Assembly: GCF_947499945.1 (NCBI RefSeq)
Contig: NZ_CANMQD010000001.1
Coordinates: 992,001 to 1,056,000, forward strand
From: an uncultured Sulfitobacter sp.
GTDB lineage: Bacteria; Pseudomonadota; Alphaproteobacteria; Rhodobacterales; Rhodobacteraceae
Direction: 5' to 3'
DNA length: 64,000 nucleotides
Part shown: piece by piece, positions 9,900 through 20,175 of the stretch
Layout: every line of letters begins with the position of its first letter
Position numbering within the stretch: position 1 is the first letter of the stretch
Position numbers and translations under genes: made by a program
Notes under the pieces: model-generated
What the model was told of the DNA's origin: nothing
Database searches by the model: none
Seen by the model: the letters and a program-made list of their open reading frames with translations, nothing else

Positions 9900-10276
9900 G
9901 CGAATACCCCTCTGGCGATCCATAGCCCCAACATTAATCCACCGATGCTCAAGGCCACCGATAAGCCCACATATGCCCCTGCCGCCGCGATCTGACCACG
10001 TTCTATCAGAGTCACCGCCTCAAGCGAGAATGCCGAGAACGTGGTGAAGCCACCAAGGATGCCCGTCATCACAAACGGGCCTAGATGTGTCAGCCCCTTT
10101 TGTGCGGCAGCGACCACGAAAACGCCCATTAGGAACGAGCCGATAACGTTAACGGACAATACCGCGATGGGAAAATCAGCAGGGCCCGTCAAACGCATCA
10201 TGCCAACGCCCATAAGGTAGCGGCACGCAGCGCCAATAGCACCGCCAAGGGCGACAAGGGAGACAGTTGAGATCAT
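9896..10276 (-). CDS. crcB: Fluoride-specific channel CrcB/Fluc
   Basis: 126 aa with four predicted membrane helices and the family signature GGFTTFSAFSLE. CrcB/Fluc works as a dual-topology dimer that lets cytoplasmic fluoride leave the cell. No fluoride riboswitch is visible in the 41-base gap to rarA; it appears to ride in the housekeeping operon. Confidence 0.92.
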   Translation of the reverse strand: MISTVSLVALGGAIGAACRYLMGVGMMRLTGPADFPIAVLSVNVIGSFLMGVFVVAAAQKGLTHLGPFVMTGILGGFTTFSAFSLEAVTLIERGQIAAAGAYVGLSVALSIGGLMLGLWIARGVFA

Positions 10277-10317
10277 CGCTCCCCATCGCCCGCACAGGGG
10301 CCAGAGTCAACTGTGTG

Positions 10318-11625
10318 TCAGCTTTCCCGCTGTGCACGCAGCTTTGCAAAATACTCTAGCCGCTTCTTCAAATCCCGCTCGAAGCCGCGCTCGACAGGCT
10401 GGTAAAGCGCTGGCCGCTCCATCCCTTCGGGAAAGTAGTTTTGACCTGAAAATCCGTCTTCGGCATTATGATCATAGGCATAGTCTTTTCCGTAGCCCAT
10501 ATCTTTCATCATGCCCGTAGCCGCGTTCAGGATATGTTTCGGCGGCGGTGATGATCCAGTCGCCTTCGCCGCGTTACGTGCCCCTTTGTAGGCTACGTAA
10601 TTCGCGTTGCTCTTGGGTGCGAGGGCCAGATAAATCACCGCCTGCGACAGGGCCAACTCCCCCTCGGGAGAGCCAAGGCGTTCATACGTGTCCCATGACT
10701 GCAAGCAAACCGCCTGCGCTTGGGGATCGGCCAGCCCGATATCCTCAACTGCCATGCGCACGATGCGACGGGCAAGGAAGCGCGGGTCTTCGCCTCCCTC
10801 CAACATCCGCGCAAACCAATAGAGTGCTGCGTCAGGGTCACTGCCCCGCACCGATTTATGCAACGCCGAGATCAGGTTGTAGTGCTCGTCCCCGCCCTTG
10901 TCATATTGCGCGGCACGCTTGCTCAGCCGCTTACCAAGCGCCGCAGTATCCAGCGGCGCGTCCACTTTCCACGCAGCAACCTGCTCGATCAGATTAAGCA
11001 ACGCCCTCCCGTCGCCGTCCGCCATATCCAACAAAGCCTGCCGTGCGGAAGCATCCAGTGGCAATTCAACTTTCAATTCCTCTTCAGCGCGGGTCATCAG
11101 CTTTTTCAGATCATCCTGATCCAACCGCTCCAGCACCAGAACTTGAGAGCGGCTCAATACAGCGCGGTTCAACTCAAAGCTTGGATTCTCGGTTGTGGCC
11201 CCCACCAGCAGGATGGTTCCATCCTCCATATGCGGCAGAAACCCGTCCTGCTGTGCTTTGTTAAAGCGGTGGATTTCATCCACAAACAGCAGCGTGCCCT
11301 GCCCATTTTGGCGTCGGATCTTCGCGGCCTCAAAGACACGGCGCAATTCTGGCACACCGCTGAAAATCGCACTGATTTGGACAAAATGCAGATCAGTTTC
11401 ATCAGCGAGCAGTCGTGCAATCGTCGTTTTGCCCACGCCCGGTGGTCCCCAGAAAATCAGCGATCCCAGCGTCCCAGACCCAAGCATAACAGTCAGCGGC
11501 GCGTCTGGTCCCAGAATTTGGGATTGCCCTATCACTTCGCCCAACGCCTTGGGTCGCAAGCGGTCTGCCAACGGACGATTACCGCTTTCCATTTTGACAG
11601 CCGATGCGCCAAACAGATCAGCCAT
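10318..11625 (-). CDS. rarA: Replication-associated recombination protein A (AAA+ ATPase)
   Basis: 435 aa, usual for RarA/MgsA. Walker A GPPGVGKTT is at residues 60-68, Walker B LFVDEIHRFNKAQQ at about 113-125, and the sensor segment GATTENPSFELN follows. RarA acts at stalled replication forks with SSB. It starts two bases after the protease gene stop and is followed by crcB. Confidence 0.94.
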   Translation of the reverse strand: MADLFGASAVKMESGNRPLADRLRPKALGEVIGQSQILGPDAPLTVMLGSGTLGSLIFWGPPGVGKTTIARLLADETDLHFVQISAIFSGVPELRRVFEAAKIRRQNGQGTLLFVDEIHRFNKAQQDGFLPHMEDGTILLVGATTENPSFELNRAVLSRSQVLVLERLDQDDLKKLMTRAEEELKVELPLDASARQALLDMADGDGRALLNLIEQVAAWKVDAPLDTAALGKRLSKRAAQYDKGGDEHYNLISALHKSVRGSDPDAALYWFARMLEGGEDPRFLARRIVRMAVEDIGLADPQAQAVCLQSWDTYERLGSPEGELALSQAVIYLALAPKSNANYVAYKGARNAAKATGSSPPPKHILNAATGMMKDMGYGKDYAYDHNAEDGFSGQNYFPEGMERPALYQPVERGFERDLKKRLEYFAKLRAQRES

Positions 11626-11627
11626 TC

Positions 11628-13004
11628 TTATCTCCTGAACCGGATTGCAATGCGCCGCGCGCCGCGCTGGACCACCATCTCGATACCGCGGACACCACCT
11701 GCTAGGATCGCCAACGCCTCCTCCGGATGGGTCAGCGGCACACCATTCAACTCAGTGATTACATCCCCGGTCCGTAACCCCGTTCGGCCGGCAAAGCGCC
11801 CGACATCCATCACCGCGACACCTTCAATCTCAAGCGGTAGATTCAACTCCGAAAGAACGGCCGGATTGATCCGCGCCAGAGTCAATTCCGGCAAGAGACT
11901 GCCGCGGGGCAGCGTGGTCTGGTCACGTGTCGGAACTTCTGGCGCTGCGATCAATGCCACCTTTGTTCTTTGCTCAACACCGTTTGAGTTAAATGTCACA
12001 TCAGCCCGCGCCCCGAGCCCTACAACGCTCATGCGGTAAATCATCTCTGACGGGGTGTTTACCTGCTGGCCTCCAACGCTCAGGATCACATCACCAACTT
12101 TCAGACTGGCCTCCAAGAATGGACTTACGGGATGCAGACCCGAAATGATGATCCCGCCCGAGCGGTCAAAACCCAAGGTCGCCGCCATATCTGAATCCAA
12201 TGGTTGACCGTTAATGCCTGCCCAAGGTCGGCCAAACTCTGTCATCCCGTCTTGGGACTGCGCCACAAAGGCAGCTACAAGATCAGCGGGAATGGCAAAG
12301 CCGATACCGTTCGAGCCACCTGAACGCGTCAGGATTGACGTATTCACACCAATCAACTGTCCATTCATATCAACAAGCGCGCCACCCGAATTACCCGGAT
12401 TAATCGGCGCATCGGTTTGAATAAAATACCCTCGCCCCCGACCGGCCGAGCCACCTGAACGCGCCAGCCCCGAGACAATTCCACTGCTTACTGTTTGACC
12501 TACTCCGAAAGGGTTCCCGATGGCCAAAGCCAGCTCTCCCACCTCAACTGTGTCGCTTGCGCGGAGCGGCAGATATGGCAACGGTTCTGGCGCATCAATC
12601 TTGAGGATTGCAAGATCGCTTTCTTCATCCCCCAGCAATACACGGGCGCTGAATTCCCGACGATCATTCAGGACGACGCGAATATCAGTGGCCATACCAA
12701 CGACATGATAATTGCTCACGACAATGCCGTCCGTTGACAGGATCACCCCCGATCCAAGCGAGTTTTGCACACGCGGCTTGGGATCTGCGAGCGGGTCGCG
12801 AAAAAACCGCTCGAAAAACGGATCTGACTGCAAAGGCGTCTGCCGTACCTCCCGAACAATCTTGGCGTAGATGTTCACAACTGCAGGTGCAGCCTGTTTA
12901 ACAACAGGGACAAAACTGAGCTGCACCTGCGCTTGGGATTGTGGAATCTGTTGGGCACTGGCAACACCAGCGACTAACATAGCGATAAGAATGAGTGTTT
13001 TCAT
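11628..13004 (-). CDS. Periplasmic Do/HtrA-type serine protease
   Basis: 458 aa with an N-terminal signal peptide (cleaved near ASA-QQ, residue 18). The trypsin-like triad is His100 (SNYHVVG), Asp130 (ESDLAILKI) and Ser206 (NPGNSGG). Two PDZ domains follow at about 255-350 and 370-458. DegP/DegQ relatives degrade or refold damaged envelope proteins. First gene of the operon with rarA, crcB, rluC, HAD and ATP12 genes. Confidence 0.92.
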   Translation of the reverse strand: MKTLILIAMLVAGVASAQQIPQSQAQVQLSFVPVVKQAAPAVVNIYAKIVREVRQTPLQSDPFFERFFRDPLADPKPRVQNSLGSGVILSTDGIVVSNYHVVGMATDIRVVLNDRREFSARVLLGDEESDLAILKIDAPEPLPYLPLRASDTVEVGELALAIGNPFGVGQTVSSGIVSGLARSGGSAGRGRGYFIQTDAPINPGNSGGALVDMNGQLIGVNTSILTRSGGSNGIGFAIPADLVAAFVAQSQDGMTEFGRPWAGINGQPLDSDMAATLGFDRSGGIIISGLHPVSPFLEASLKVGDVILSVGGQQVNTPSEMIYRMSVVGLGARADVTFNSNGVEQRTKVALIAAPEVPTRDQTTLPRGSLLPELTLARINPAVLSELNLPLEIEGVAVMDVGRFAGRTGLRTGDVITELNGVPLTHPEEALAILAGGVRGIEMVVQRGARRIAIRFRR

Positions 13005-13091
13005 CCTCTAGATATGCGGGGCTGCCTTGCCGCTTGCAACCCCGTGCCTGAACCAAATTGATATCAAACATGGACGATCCTTATAGCTCTT

Positions 13092-13660
13092 ATGCGATAC
13101 ATAACTGTGCAAAGAGAAAGTCTCGAAATAAGAAACCCTCCTAGAAATATATCATTAGCCGCATGCTTCGGCCTACTGGCAGCCTGTGTCAGTGAGACGG
13201 CTTTTGCGGACGTGGCGAAATACGGGGTTCTTGACGGGCCTCGTTTTGTGCATCGCGTGACAATTCAAAACTGTATCCTGACCGAGACGCAATGGGAGAA
13301 ACAAAATGATGGATCGCGAGTATTACGGGAAGAAACTAGAATCCCTTTTGCGCGGGGCTTCGTTGTTTGATGTTACCGCACTTTACCCACTAAGCGACGG
13401 CGCGAAGCGCACGTCAACCATGCTGGACGCAACCAATCATCCGGAAAAGCCGTCATCAAGCATCACGTTAACCGCACAAGAGGGCAAAACTCGGGTGGTT
13501 CAAGCGCTTGCAACGCATATGATTGCCCGCTCGAAGATCAAGCGGAAGAAAGCTACCCCATCGCTCCGCAATGGCGGCACCACACATGTGACCTTTCCCG
13601 CTCCTCAGGTTCTGATCCTTTGGCGAGGGCGAGATGTGGCACCACATCGAGGCAACTTAG
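13092..13660 (+). pseudogene. Possible decayed gene for a small secreted protein
   Basis: The frame at 13092-13370 encodes a signal-peptide-like start (ISLAACFGLLAACVSETAFA) and a plausible mature part ending EETRIPFARGFVV. Skipping one base at 13368 continues in another frame with DVTALYPLSDGAKR. Near the 3' end the first frame gives DCPLEDQAEESYPIAPQW and a third frame gives FGEGEMWHHIEAT before a stop at 13658. This patchwork suggests a gene with several frameshifts, but no family was recognised and chance reading is possible. Confidence 0.3.
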
Positions 13661-13712
13661 AACAGTCAATAAGCAATGCCATTTCAGATTGTAATCCGAC
13701 ATCTTGAGCACA

Positions 13713-13745
13713 CAAAAAAAGCCCCGCCAAATGGCAGGGCTTTAT
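13713..13745 (-). terminator. Intrinsic terminator after rplQ
   Basis: Minus-strand hairpin AAGCCCTGCC/GGCGGGGCTT followed by seven T. It ends the rpsM-rpsK-rpoA-rplQ transcript about 20 bases after the rplQ stop. Confidence 0.9.
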
Positions 13746-13765
13746 TCTTAGAAATGTAACAAAAT

Positions 13766-14182
13766 TTATTCAGCGGCGTCTTCTGCTGCAACGCGGGCTT
13801 TGTCTGCGGCGCCTTTGGCGTCACGGTCGCGGTCCACAAATTCGATGATGGCCATTGGCGCCATGTCACCATAGCGGAAGCCAGCCTTGAGCACGCGCAC
13901 ATAACCACCTTGGCGGTCTTTGTAGCGGGGGCCGAGGATGTCGAACAATTTTGTGACATACTGGTCTTCTTTAAGGCGCGCGCGGGCCTGACGGCGGGCG
14001 TGCAAGTCGCCACGTTTGGCGAGCGTGATCATCTTTTCGATGATCGGACGCAATTCTTTTGCTTTTGGCAATGTTGTCTTGATCTGCTCATGCTCGATCA
14101 GCGAGCCGGCCATGTTGGCCCAGAGCGCCTTGCGGTGCTCATGTGTGCGATTAAGACGGCGGTATCCACGTGCGTGACGCAT
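13766..14182 (-). CDS. rplQ: 50S ribosomal protein L17
   Basis: 138 aa from ATG 14182 ([20 protein letters not shown]), the conserved L17 N-terminus. An ATG-initiated extension to 14251 is rejected on homology. The C-terminus carries an Ala/Asp-rich tail ([14 protein letters not shown]) beyond the core. Last gene of the alpha operon, 132 bases after rpoA and just before a strong terminator. Confidence 0.97.
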   Translation of the reverse strand: MRHARGYRRLNRTHEHRKALWANMAGSLIEHEQIKTTLPKAKELRPIIEKMITLAKRGDLHARRQARARLKEDQYVTKLFDILGPRYKDRQGGYVRVLKAGFRYGDMAPMAIIEFVDRDRDAKGAADKARVAAEDAAE

Positions 14183-14314
14183 GTTAAGTCTCCAATAGAT
14201 ATGCCCTCTACGGGCGGTTTTACTTTGTCTGGCTGACGTGCGTAGCGCCAACTCTCCTTGGGGCAGTATGCCCAGTCGTTTATTTGGGCGGAACTTTCGC
14301 CCCGCCCGAATACT

Positions 14315-15331
14315 TTAGAAGTTGTCTTCAAACTTCTTGGCCAGATCTTCAATGTTCTCTGGTGGCCAGTCTTCGACGTCCATACCGAGGTGCAGACCCA
14401 TGCCTGACAACACTTCCTTGATCTCGTTCAAGGATTTGCGGCCAAAGTTCGGAGTGCGAAGCATTTCGGCTTCGGTCTTCTGGATCAGATCGCCAATATA
14501 TACGATATTGTCGTTCTTTAGACAGTTCGCGGAGCGTACAGACAGTTCCAGTTCGTCCACTTTCTTCAGCAGAAGCGGGTTGAACTCAAGGCCGTCATCG
14601 TCGTCCTGACGTGAAGCAGACTCTGGCTCGTCGAAGTTGACGAAGATGCCCAACTGGTCCTGCAAGATGCGTGCGGCAAACGCCACGGCATCATCGGGCG
14701 TCAGGGAGCCGTCGGTTTCGACCTTCATTGTCAACTTGTCATAGTCCAGCACTTGGCCCTCACGGGTCGGCTGTACGTCGTAGCTAACTTTTTTCACAGG
14801 CGAGTAGATCGCGTCGATCGGGATAAGACCGATTGGCGCATCTTCCGGCTTGTTCTTGTCGGCAGAAACGTAGCCTTTGCCCGTGTTGACCATCAGCTCC
14901 ATGTAGATGTCTGCACCATCGTCGAGGTGGCAGATCACATGGTCGCGGTTCAGGATTTCGATGCCAGCGGATTCGCTGATATCGCCAGCCGTCACAACGC
15001 CGGGGCCTTTCGCGGAGATCGACAGGCGCTTTGGCCCTTCGACTTCCATGCGGATAGAGACACCTTTGAGGTTCAGGATGATGTCGGTGACATCTTCACG
15101 CACGCCTGCAACGGAGGAAAACTCGTGCAAAACATTGTCAATTTGTACAGATGTGATGGCAGCGCCCTGAAGCGAGCTCATCAATACACGACGCAGCGCG
15201 TTGCCCATTGTGAGACCAAAGCCGCGCTCGAGCGGTTCTGCAATCACTGTGGCCTGACGTGCAGGATCGTTGCCGGGTTTTACGTCAAGCTGTGTTGGCT
15301 TGATGAGTTCGGCCCAATTTTTGTGGATCAT
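14315..15331 (-). CDS. rpoA: RNA polymerase subunit alpha
   Basis: 338 aa from ATG 15331 ([20 protein letters not shown]). The N-terminal domain (about 1-235) dimerises and scaffolds beta/beta'. After an acidic linker, the C-terminal domain holds the helix-hairpin-helix segment [14 protein letters not shown] that binds upstream promoter DNA and activators. Standard position between rpsK and rplQ. Confidence 0.97.
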   Translation of the reverse strand: MIHKNWAELIKPTQLDVKPGNDPARQATVIAEPLERGFGLTMGNALRRVLMSSLQGAAITSVQIDNVLHEFSSVAGVREDVTDIILNLKGVSIRMEVEGPKRLSISAKGPGVVTAGDISESAGIEILNRDHVICHLDDGADIYMELMVNTGKGYVSADKNKPEDAPIGLIPIDAIYSPVKKVSYDVQPTREGQVLDYDKLTMKVETDGSLTPDDAVAFAARILQDQLGIFVNFDEPESASRQDDDDGLEFNPLLLKKVDELELSVRSANCLKNDNIVYIGDLIQKTEAEMLRTPNFGRKSLNEIKEVLSGMGLHLGMDVEDWPPENIEDLAKKFEDNF

Positions 15332-15448
15332 TAGTCCCTCCATTCTTGTTCGCGTCCGTATGTCCGTCCGGAGCAAACTCCCGAGGTTTCAGAAAGTCGA
15401 AAGAGGTCCGCGCCCAAAAGCGCGAACCCCGAGTAAAACAATCGTCGC

Positions 15449-15838
15449 TTAGACGCGGCGGCGCTTTGGTGGACGGCAGCCGTTGTGGGCCATCGGTGTC
15501 ACGTCACGGATTGATGTGATGTTGAAACCGGCAGCGGCCAGAGCGCGCAATGCACTCTCACGGCCCGAACCTGCGCCCTGCACTTCAACTTCGAGCGTTT
15601 TCACGCCGTGGTCTTGTGCTTTTTTGCCTGCATCTTCGGCAGCCATCTGAGCAGCATAGGGCGTTGATTTACGCGACCCTTTGAAGCCCATAGTGCCTGC
15701 GGAGGACCATGCAATCGCATTGCCCTGCACATCGGAGATGAGGATTTTTGTGTTGTTGAAAGAAGAGTTCACATGCGCAACACCAGCTGCGATGTTTTTG
15801 GAGACCTTCTTTTTGGTGCGTTTTGCTTCGCGTGCCAT
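15449..15838 (-). CDS. rpsK: 30S ribosomal protein S11
   Basis: 129 aa. Typical S11 core ([26 protein letters not shown]) and the conserved C-terminal [19 protein letters not shown]11 lines the mRNA exit region of the small subunit platform. It starts 15 bases after rpsM. Confidence 0.97.
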   Translation of the reverse strand: MAREAKRTKKKVSKNIAAGVAHVNSSFNNTKILISDVQGNAIAWSSAGTMGFKGSRKSTPYAAQMAAEDAGKKAQDHGVKTLEVEVQGAGSGRESALRALAAAGFNITSIRDVTPMAHNGCRPPKRRRV

Positions 15839-15853
15839 TAGCTGAGCCCTCCC

Positions 15854-16222
15854 TTATTTCTTCTTACCGGCAATGGCCTTTGCAGGGCCTTTGCGCGTGC
15901 GTGCGTTGGTGTGTGTCCGCTGACCGCGTACAGGCAAGTTACGACGGTGGCGCAGGCCACGGTAGCAGCCCAGATCCATCAAACGTTTGATGTTCATCTG
16001 TGTGTCACGGCGCAGGTCACCTTCGACGGTAAAGTTTTCGTCGATATGCTCGCGGATTTTCAGGATTTCGGCGTCGGACAGCTCGTTGATACGGCGTGTG
16101 CGATCGATACCAACAGCTTCGCAGATCAATTCTGCAGAAGAGTTACCGATACCGGTGATATATGTGAGGGCGATTGGAACCCGCTTTGCAGTCGGGATGT
16201 TTACGCCGGCAATACGTGCCAC
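15854..16222 (-). CDS. rpsM: 30S ribosomal protein S13
   Basis: 122 aa from a GTG at 16222, giving the family N-terminus (V/M)[21 protein letters not shown], with AAGGA seven bases upstream. A longer reading to 16273 would add 17 atypical residues. The C-terminal [16 protein letters not shown] contacts P-site tRNA and the central bridge. First gene of the alpha operon and preceded by its own promoter. Confidence 0.96.
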   Translation of the reverse strand: MARIAGVNIPTAKRVPIALTYITGIGNSSAELICEAVGIDRTRRINELSDAEILKIREHIDENFTVEGDLRRDTQMNIKRLMDLGCYRGLRHRRNLPVRGQRTHTNARTRKGPAKAIAGKKK

Positions 16223-16378
16223 GTGTGCAATTCCTTTTCGTTGCGGGTCCGTCATACCGGACCCTTTTTTCACAACGTAAGCCCGAGGCGATTAGGCCAA
16301 CGGGCTACAGCTGATTAGGTAGCTTTGCAGTTCGGGAGCGACCCAGTTCCACAAAATGATTCTCTTGCGAGATAGCGC

Positions 16379-16407
16379 TGACTATGGCGTTTTTACCAGA
16401 GCGTCAA
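16379..16407 (-). promoter_or_regulatory. Predicted rpsM operon promoter
   Basis: Minus strand TTGACG, 17-base spacer, TAGTCA, lying about 155 bases upstream of rpsM and downstream of the adk terminator. The -35 is near consensus; the -10 is weaker. Confidence 0.5.
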
Positions 16408-16463
16408 GGCAGCAGACCCCCGCAAAAGGCAATTAACAGGCGTGGATGCCTTGGCCGCTTTTT

Positions 16464-16502
16464 GAAAAAAAACGGACCGGAATTTTTAAAAATTCCGACC
16501 CG
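16464..16502 (-). terminator. Intrinsic terminator after adk
   Basis: Minus-strand hairpin built on GGTCGGAATTTTT/AAAAATTCCGGTCC followed by a run of eight T. It ends the rplO-secY-adk transcript. Confidence 0.88.
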
Positions 16503-16527
16503 CGTTTAATATGCAGTTATAGCACGA

Positions 16528-17109
16528 TTAGGCGTCGAGGACTGTTGCGATCTCGGATTGGACTGCTTCCATGCTGCCCAGCCCATCAACAGAGTTCAGC
16601 ATACCCTTGGCGTAGTAATAACCAATCAGCGGGGAGGTCTGTTTGTAGTAGGCCATGAGACGAGTCTTCAGGCTTTCCTCATTGTCGTCTGCACGCGCGG
16701 TGCCACCAGCAGCGACGGCATCGGCCGCACGCCCGAGGATACGCTCCACAAGAATTTCATCATTCACTTGCAACTCAATCGCGCAGTCAAGAGACTGACC
16801 CATCTCTGTCAGAAGGTCACCAAGTGCGTCGGCCTGCGGCAGCGTACGAGGGAAGCCGTCAAAGATAAATCCGCCATGGTCTCCGCCCGCCTCAAGCTGT
16901 TCGCGGATCAGGCCGATCACAATCTCGTCTGTGACCAGATTGCCTGCATCCATAACAGCGGCAACTTTATTACCCATCTCGGTTCCGGATGTGCGTGCAG
17001 CGCGCAGCATGTCACCCGTGGACAACTGAATCATGTTGCGGTCCTCGACCAGCTTTTGCGCTTGTGTGCCTTTGCCTGCCCCTGGGGGTCCAAGAAGGAT
17101 AATATTCAT
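16528..17109 (-). CDS. adk: Adenylate kinase (short-lid form)
   Basis: Interconverts 2 ADP with AMP and ATP. The P-loop [10 protein letters not shown] is at residues 7-16; the NMP-binding part (QLSTGDMLR) and [10 protein letters not shown] follow. At 193 aa it lacks the roughly 27-residue lid insert of long bacterial enzymes: ILGRAADA passes through a short loop to [11 protein letters not shown]. No lid cysteines, so no zinc. It overlaps the end of secY by four bases. Confidence 0.95.
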   Translation of the reverse strand: MNIILLGPPGAGKGTQAQKLVEDRNMIQLSTGDMLRAARTSGTEMGNKVAAVMDAGNLVTDEIVIGLIREQLEAGGDHGGFIFDGFPRTLPQADALGDLLTEMGQSLDCAIELQVNDEILVERILGRAADAVAAGGTARADDNEESLKTRLMAYYKQTSPLIGYYYAKGMLNSVDGLGSMEAVQSEIATVLDA

Positions 17110-18470
17110 TTGCGTGCTGGGCTCCGTTTTTTGCGTCCTTTGCCAGATTTGCCGCGCAGCTGCGACTTCTCCAGCAGACCTTCATATTGATGTGCCAACA
17201 GGTGGCTTTGTACTTGTTGGATCGTATCCATTGTCACGGAAACCACAATCAGAACCGACGTGCCGCCGAAATAGAACGGGATCGCAAACTGACCGCGCAA
17301 AATTTCGGGCAGAATACAGACCGCCGCCAGATAGGCAGAACCCAAGACCAGCACACGGTTGACCACATACTCAAGGTATTCAGCGGTCTTTTTACCGGGG
17401 CGGATGCCAGGGACAAAGCCGTTCTGGTTCTTAAGATTGTCGGCAACGTCATCGGGTTTGAACGCAACGTTGAACGTATAGAAATACGCAAAAAAGACGA
17501 TCATCGCAATAAAGAACAACAGATAGAGCGGCTGACCCGGTCCGAAGTTGGCGAGCAACCATGACATCACGGGATTTGTCGAGTTGCCAGAGAAGGTGCT
17601 GATCGTGACGGGCAACAGCAGCAAGGAGCTGGCGAAGATCGCGGGGATAACACCGGCTGGGTTTACTTTGATCGGCAAGTGGCTGGAGCCACCGTCATAG
17701 ACCTTCATGCCGACCTGACGGCGCGGGTACTGAATGTGGAGCTTACGCAGGGCGCGCTCCATAAAGACCACAAACATGATGGTTGCGATCACCATTACCA
17801 ATACGGCCACGATCACAGCGGGAGAGATTGCGCCCGAACGGCCTGAGGCAAAGAATTGTGCGATGGCCGCAGGAACTTCGGCGATGATGCCGACGAAGAT
17901 GATGAGCGAGATGCCGTTACCAATGCCGCGTGCGGTGATTTGCTCACCGAGCCACATCAGGAACATTGTACCACCAACAAGCGTGATCATACAGGCAACG
18001 CGGAAATACCAGCCCGGATCAGCGGCGATATCGCCGGCCTCCAGCGAGACGGCCAGACCGTAAGACTGCACTGTGGCAAGGGCCACGGTGCCCCAGCGGG
18101 TGTACTGGTTGATCTTTTTGCGGCCCTGTTCACCCTCTTTTTTGAGCTGCTCCAGCGACGGCACCATGGACGTCAAAAGCTGCACAATAATCGAGGCCGA
18201 GATGTAGGGCATGATGCCCAGAGCGAAGATACCCATGCGGCCCAGAGCGCCACCTGTGAACATCGAGACCATGCCGCCGATGCCTTGGCCTGCCTGCTCC
18301 ATAAATTCGCGCAGCGCGCCACCGTCGATACCAGGCACTGGAATAAACGTCCCCAGACGGTAAACGATGAGCAAACCAAGCGTAAACAGGATGCGGTGGC
18401 GCAAGTCGGTCGCCTTACCAAAGGCGGACCAGCTTGAATTGGCGGCCATATTCTCGACGGCAGATACCAT
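17106..18470 (-). CDS. secY: Preprotein translocase subunit SecY
   Basis: 454 aa with ten predicted membrane helices and conserved segments [20 protein letters not shown] and [21 protein letters not shown]. It forms the SecYEG channel for export and membrane insertion. It follows rplO, with a strong hairpin in the 118-base gap, and is coupled to adk. Confidence 0.97.
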   Translation of the reverse strand: MVSAVENMAANSSWSAFGKATDLRHRILFTLGLLIVYRLGTFIPVPGIDGGALREFMEQAGQGIGGMVSMFTGGALGRMGIFALGIMPYISASIIVQLLTSMVPSLEQLKKEGEQGRKKINQYTRWGTVALATVQSYGLAVSLEAGDIAADPGWYFRVACMITLVGGTMFLMWLGEQITARGIGNGISLIIFVGIIAEVPAAIAQFFASGRSGAISPAVIVAVLVMVIATIMFVVFMERALRKLHIQYPRRQVGMKVYDGGSSHLPIKVNPAGVIPAIFASSLLLLPVTISTFSGNSTNPVMSWLLANFGPGQPLYLLFFIAMIVFFAYFYTFNVAFKPDDVADNLKNQNGFVPGIRPGKKTAEYLEYVVNRVLVLGSAYLAAVCILPEILRGQFAIPFYFGGTSVLIVVSVTMDTIQQVQSHLLAHQYEGLLEKSQLRGKSGKGRKKRSPARK

Positions 18471-18495
18471 GTGAGGGCTCTCTTTTTTTAAATCG

Positions 18496-18532
18496 AAACG
18501 CCGCCCGAACCGTTCTCCGGTGGGCGGCGTTT
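18496..18532. repeat. Perfect hairpin between rplO and secY
   Basis: Eleven-base arms (AAACGCCGCCC / GGGCGGCGTTT) with an inner GAACCG/CGG pairing make a very stable stem in the rplO-secY gap. It is not followed by a T-run on the minus strand, so an mRNA-stability or attenuation role is more likely than full termination. Confidence 0.6.
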
Positions 18533-18588
18533 GGGAAAACTTAAAGCTTTATGTAAGCGGCTTGGCCGTCGCTCACAAGACCGAAGGC

Positions 18589-19074
18589 TTATTCGGAGGC
18601 TTCTGCCGCTACTGCCGCTGCTTTGATCTTCAGGCTACCGCCTGCTTTTTCAACAGCTTCGATGGCGGATTTGGATGCGCCAGTTACGTCGAGGTTCAGC
18701 TTGGATGTCACGTCACCTTTTGCAAGGATACGGATGCCATCGCGCTTGCGACGTACCACACCTGATGCGACCAGCAGATCTTCGGTGATCACTGCTTTGA
18801 TGTCGATCTTGCCTGCGTCAACAAATTTCTGGATCAGACCGAGGTTGATCGCGGAATAGGATTTGCGGTTCGGCTTGGTAAAGCCGCGCTTTGGCAGACG
18901 TTGGTACAAAGGCATCTGGCCGCCTTCGTAACCCTTAATCGCCACACCCGAACGGGATTTTTGACCTTTGATACCACGGCCACCCATTTTACCGGTGCCG
19001 GAACCAGGACCACGGCCAACGCGCTTGCGTGGTTTCGTTGCGCCTGCATTATCAGAAAGTTCGTGAAGTTTCAT
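18589..19074 (-). CDS. rplO: 50S ribosomal protein L15
   Basis: 161 aa. N-terminal [26 protein letters not shown] and the glycine-rich [15 protein letters not shown] are diagnostic. The C-terminus ends in an alanine-rich tail. It should directly follow rpmD, but an opposing methyltransferase gene lies between, and L15 has its own promoter about 100 bases upstream. Confidence 0.97.
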   Translation of the reverse strand: MKLHELSDNAGATKPRKRVGRGPGSGTGKMGGRGIKGQKSRSGVAIKGYEGGQMPLYQRLPKRGFTKPNRKSYSAINLGLIQKFVDAGKIDIKAVITEDLLVASGVVRRKRDGIRILAKGDVTSKLNLDVTGASKSAIEAVEKAGGSLKIKAAAVAAEASE

Positions 19075-19168
19075 GTCGCTTCTCCTTTTGCCGGAAATAC
19101 CCCCCAGCGACGGGAGCGGGTAGACGCAGCGTTACGATTCTTATGCGCACAACCGTGCACACGTCGGG

Positions 19169-19197
19169 CGTATAGGCGATGGAAAGTGGTGAGGCAA
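19169..19197 (-). promoter_or_regulatory. Predicted rplO-secY-adk promoter
   Basis: Minus strand TTGCCT, exact 17-base spacer, TATACG followed by CCC. The same TATACGCCC with 17-base spacing occurs upstream of rpsJ and rpsL. Located about 95 bases before the rplO start. Confidence 0.65.
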
Positions 19198-19335
19198 TAG
19201 GGATCACGGTGCTCGCGCATTGGATTAACGGGACGTGCAGTGCAGTATGGACACTTCCCGTAGGTTTGAGGCCATGGTACCTTGACGCATCGACCTGATC
19301 TAAATAGCATTTTTCCTCGTAAACAGGTGGCTTCA

Positions 19336-20148
19336 ATGAAACAATACCTCGTCGGAACGGGCGTTGGACATTTCCTTCTTCAAGCAGCCAGCTTCTTTTC
19401 CCTGAAGTCCATTTCACGCAAGAACCCCGAAAATGCCTCTATGCGGGCCAATGCCGTACTTGCCGATACATTGATCGCGCGATTGTGTCCGTCCAAGGGT
19501 ACGTTCGTTGATCTGGGGGCACATATCGGGTCGGTTTTGGCGGCAGTTCATCATTTGGACAAGAGTATCCGTATTATTGCTGTCGAAGCAGACCCAGCGA
19601 AGGCGATCAATCTATCCCGCCGCTTCCCCTATTGCACCCTGCATAGCTGTGCGATCGCGGAGACCCCCGGCCAGATCGAGTTTTATTTGAACCCCGAGGC
19701 CACGGGATATAACTCGCTTGTGAAAAAGGCCGACGGGAAACAGGAAGCGATTTCTGTTGAGGTCAAAACGCTGAACGGCCTGCTAAGGGACGAAAAGCCG
19801 GACCTGATCAAAATTGACATCGAAGGGGCGGAGCTGGGTGCGCTGCGCGGAGGTGCTGAGGTCATTCGCACGCATCGCCCCACCATTATGTTCGAGAGTA
19901 CGGACAAAAACGTAAATTCTCTTGGTTATTCTCCAGAGATATTATGGGCATGGTTCGATGAGATGGGATACGGGATTTATGTGCCTGACAGGCTGGCCCA
20001 TGATGCACGGCCCATGGATTTATCTACTTTTATCGACGGCCACGACTATCCCATGCGGACGCTGAATTATTTTGCGGTGCACGAGGCGAAACGGATAGAG
20101 GTGCGGGACCGCGCCCGCCGCATTCTCGATATCACGCCCGCCATGTGA
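19336..20148 (+). CDS. FkbM family methyltransferase
   Basis: 270 aa from ATG 19336, with AGGTGG six bases upstream. SAM-binding motif I reads FVDLGAHIGSV, followed by an acidic motif II (IIAVEADPAKA); the FkbM signature LIKIDIEGAELGALRGG is about two-thirds along. FkbM-type enzymes O-methylate sugars or polyketides; the substrate here is unknown. It lies on the strand opposite to all neighbours, exactly between rpmD and rplO, with a shared terminator at its 3' end: an apparent insertion into the spc operon. Confidence 0.85.
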   Translation: MKQYLVGTGVGHFLLQAASFFSLKSISRKNPENASMRANAVLADTLIARLCPSKGTFVDLGAHIGSVLAAVHHLDKSIRIIAVEADPAKAINLSRRFPYCTLHSCAIAETPGQIEFYLNPEATGYNSLVKKADGKQEAISVEVKTLNGLLRDEKPDLIKIDIEGAELGALRGGAEVIRTHRPTIMFESTDKNVNSLGYSPEILWAWFDEMGYGIYVPDRLAHDARPMDLSTFIDGHDYPMRTLNYFAVHEAKRIEVRDRARRILDITPAM

Positions 20149-20175
20149 AAAGGGCCACCCAATGGGCGGCCCTTT
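20148..20175. terminator. Bidirectional terminator between FkbM gene and rpmD
   Basis: Stem AAAGGGCC-A-CCC / GGG-C-GGCCCTTT with a short AAT loop between convergent stops. It can end both the methyltransferase transcript and the rpmC-to-rpmD transcript. Confidence 0.8.

Larger units (their letters stand above)
16223..16527. other. Intergenic stretch between rpsM and adk
   Basis: No credible gene. It holds the predicted rpsM promoter (16379-16407) and the adk terminator (16464-16502), so the alpha operon is probably transcribed separately from the spc genes. Confidence 0.6.

Noticed and set aside
13306-13707. 133-codon open frame considered as an intact gene
   Set aside because: No ribosome binding site, no family likeness, and its start overlaps the end of another plausible frame; better explained as part of a decayed gene or chance.
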